This document shows, in pieces, positions 6,989 through 7,431 of a stretch of 7,431 nucleotides of DNA. The first letter of the stretch is position 1. Each line of letters opens with the position of its first letter. This stretch comes from Clostridia bacterium (GTDB lineage: Bacteria; Bacillota; Clostridia; Oscillospirales; Acutalibacteraceae): contig CAAGHT010000142.1 in the NCBI GenBank assembly GCA_900769775.1, positions 1 through 7,431 on the forward strand. Direction: 5' to 3'. The notes under the pieces are model-generated. The model searched no databases and was not told the origin of the DNA. It saw only the letters and a list, made by a program, of their open reading frames with translations. A program made the translations under genes and the position numbers.

Positions 6989-7431
6989 TCAGTGGATGAG
7001 CATGCTGTGTATGAAAGAGAGCAATCGCAGTCCTAAAACAAAGCGTGCGCCTACAAAGGAAAGGAAAACTCGTTTGAAAAAGCCGAACTCTCCGATATAG
7101 GGATTGTTTTTATAGTTGGGATAGGCAGACTCGTATTCACAAATTTTTGTCTTTATTTCCTTGGAGCTTGCCTTCAGTTTGCATTTTTTTAATATTTCGC
7201 CATAAAAAAGCGAATAAATTGCGCGGCATTCAAGCTCCTGTTCAAAGCCGTCTCCGATTCTCTCCTTTAAAAGAGCAAGAGCAGCGCAAAAGACCTTTTC
7301 AGTATCACGCGAGGCGGTGTTTGAAGCCGAGCTGCCGCTTCCTCGCTGATAGTAATAATATAAGGGCTCGTCCACAACGGCTATTTTTTCTGCATTTTTT
7401 GCCCAAATCGGTAAAATAGGAAGCTCTTCAC
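6989..7431 (-). CDS. Family 2 glycosyltransferase, C-terminal part (start lies beyond the right edge)
   Basis: The frame is open from the right edge, with the first full codon at 7429-7427, to TGA at 6991-6989, giving 146 visible residues. A GTG at 7375 is inside the domain and is not the start: the upstream frame reads EELPILPIWAKNAEKIAVV and joins it without a stop. The visible part matches the second half of the catalytic domain of GT2 enzymes. The acidic pair at the edge corresponds to the ED motif, and DEPLYYYYQRGSGSSAS is the usual aromatic-Arg-Ser motif after it. The N-terminal nucleotide-binding half is outside the window. The C-terminus is hydrophobic and basic (residues around FVGARFVLGLRLLSF), like that of the next glycosyltransferase. 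It is the first gene seen in the operon and probably adds an earlier sugar of the repeat. Confidence 0.85.
   Translation of the reverse strand, partial: EELPILPIWAKNAEKIAVVDEPLYYYYQRGSGSSASNTASRDTEKVFCAALALLKERIGDGFEQELECRAIYSLFYGEILKKCKLKASSKEIKTKICEYESAYPNYKNNPYIGEFGFFKRVFLSFVGARFVLGLRLLSFIHSMLIH

Noticed and set aside
7373..7375. GTG at 7375 as the start of a short 128-residue protein
   Set aside because: The frame continues upstream to the window edge with typical GT2 sequence, so this is an internal valine codon of a gene cut by the edge.
1..7431. Search by eye for CRISPR arrays, tRNA or rRNA genes, insertion sequences, direct repeats and riboswitches
   Set aside because: None seen. 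The window is almost entirely protein-coding on one strand and the intergenic gaps are too short to hold such elements.

Overview
The window is one stretch of a cell-surface polysaccharide biosynthesis locus. Every gene lies on the minus strand, so transcription runs from high to low coordinates. Eight genes cover almost the whole window. The gaps between them are 25, 16, 2, 13, 11 and 32 bases, plus one pair sharing a single base, so there is no room for a separate promoter between genes. The transcript enters from beyond the right edge and leaves beyond the left edge. Both end genes are cut by the window, and neither the operon promoter nor its terminator is visible.

Layout in transcription order: (1) C-terminal end of a family 2 glycosyltransferase (right edge to 6989); (2) a complete family 2 glycosyltransferase (6963-5992); (3) an O-antigen polymerase/ligase-type membrane protein, Wzy-like (5975-4491); (4) a Wzx/TuaB-type polysaccharide flippase (4491-3043); (5) a GT-D fold (DUF1792-type) glycosyltransferase (3040-2123); (6) a CDP-glycerol glycerophosphotransferase of the TagB/TagF family (2109-976); (7) TagD, glycerol-3-phosphate cytidylyltransferase (964-575); (8) the N-terminal 180 residues of a YwaF/TMEM164-family multi-pass membrane protein, starting at TTG (542 to left edge). 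There is no gene-free stretch longer than 32 bases.

Reading them together (inference): cytoplasmic glycosyltransferases build a lipid-linked repeat unit, Wzx flips it and Wzy polymerises it outside. TagD makes CDP-glycerol, and the TagB/F-like enzyme transfers glycerol-phosphate from it. The product would be a phosphoglycerol-containing capsule or teichoic-acid-like polymer made by the Wzx/Wzy route. No ABC exporter genes (TagGH type), initiating sugar-phosphate transferase or chain-length regulator is in view; they may lie outside the window.

The organism is probably a low-to-mid GC Gram-positive (Bacillota), perhaps a gut clostridium. The reasons are the TagD/TagF pair, the GT-D and YwaF families, strong AGGAG-type ribosome binding sites, and moderately AT-rich codons. 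This is inferred from style and families, not from a marker gene. The most interesting item is the last gene, a relative of the eukaryotic TMEM164 acyltransferase family that keeps a Cys and a His in matching places inside a phosphoglycerol polymer operon.
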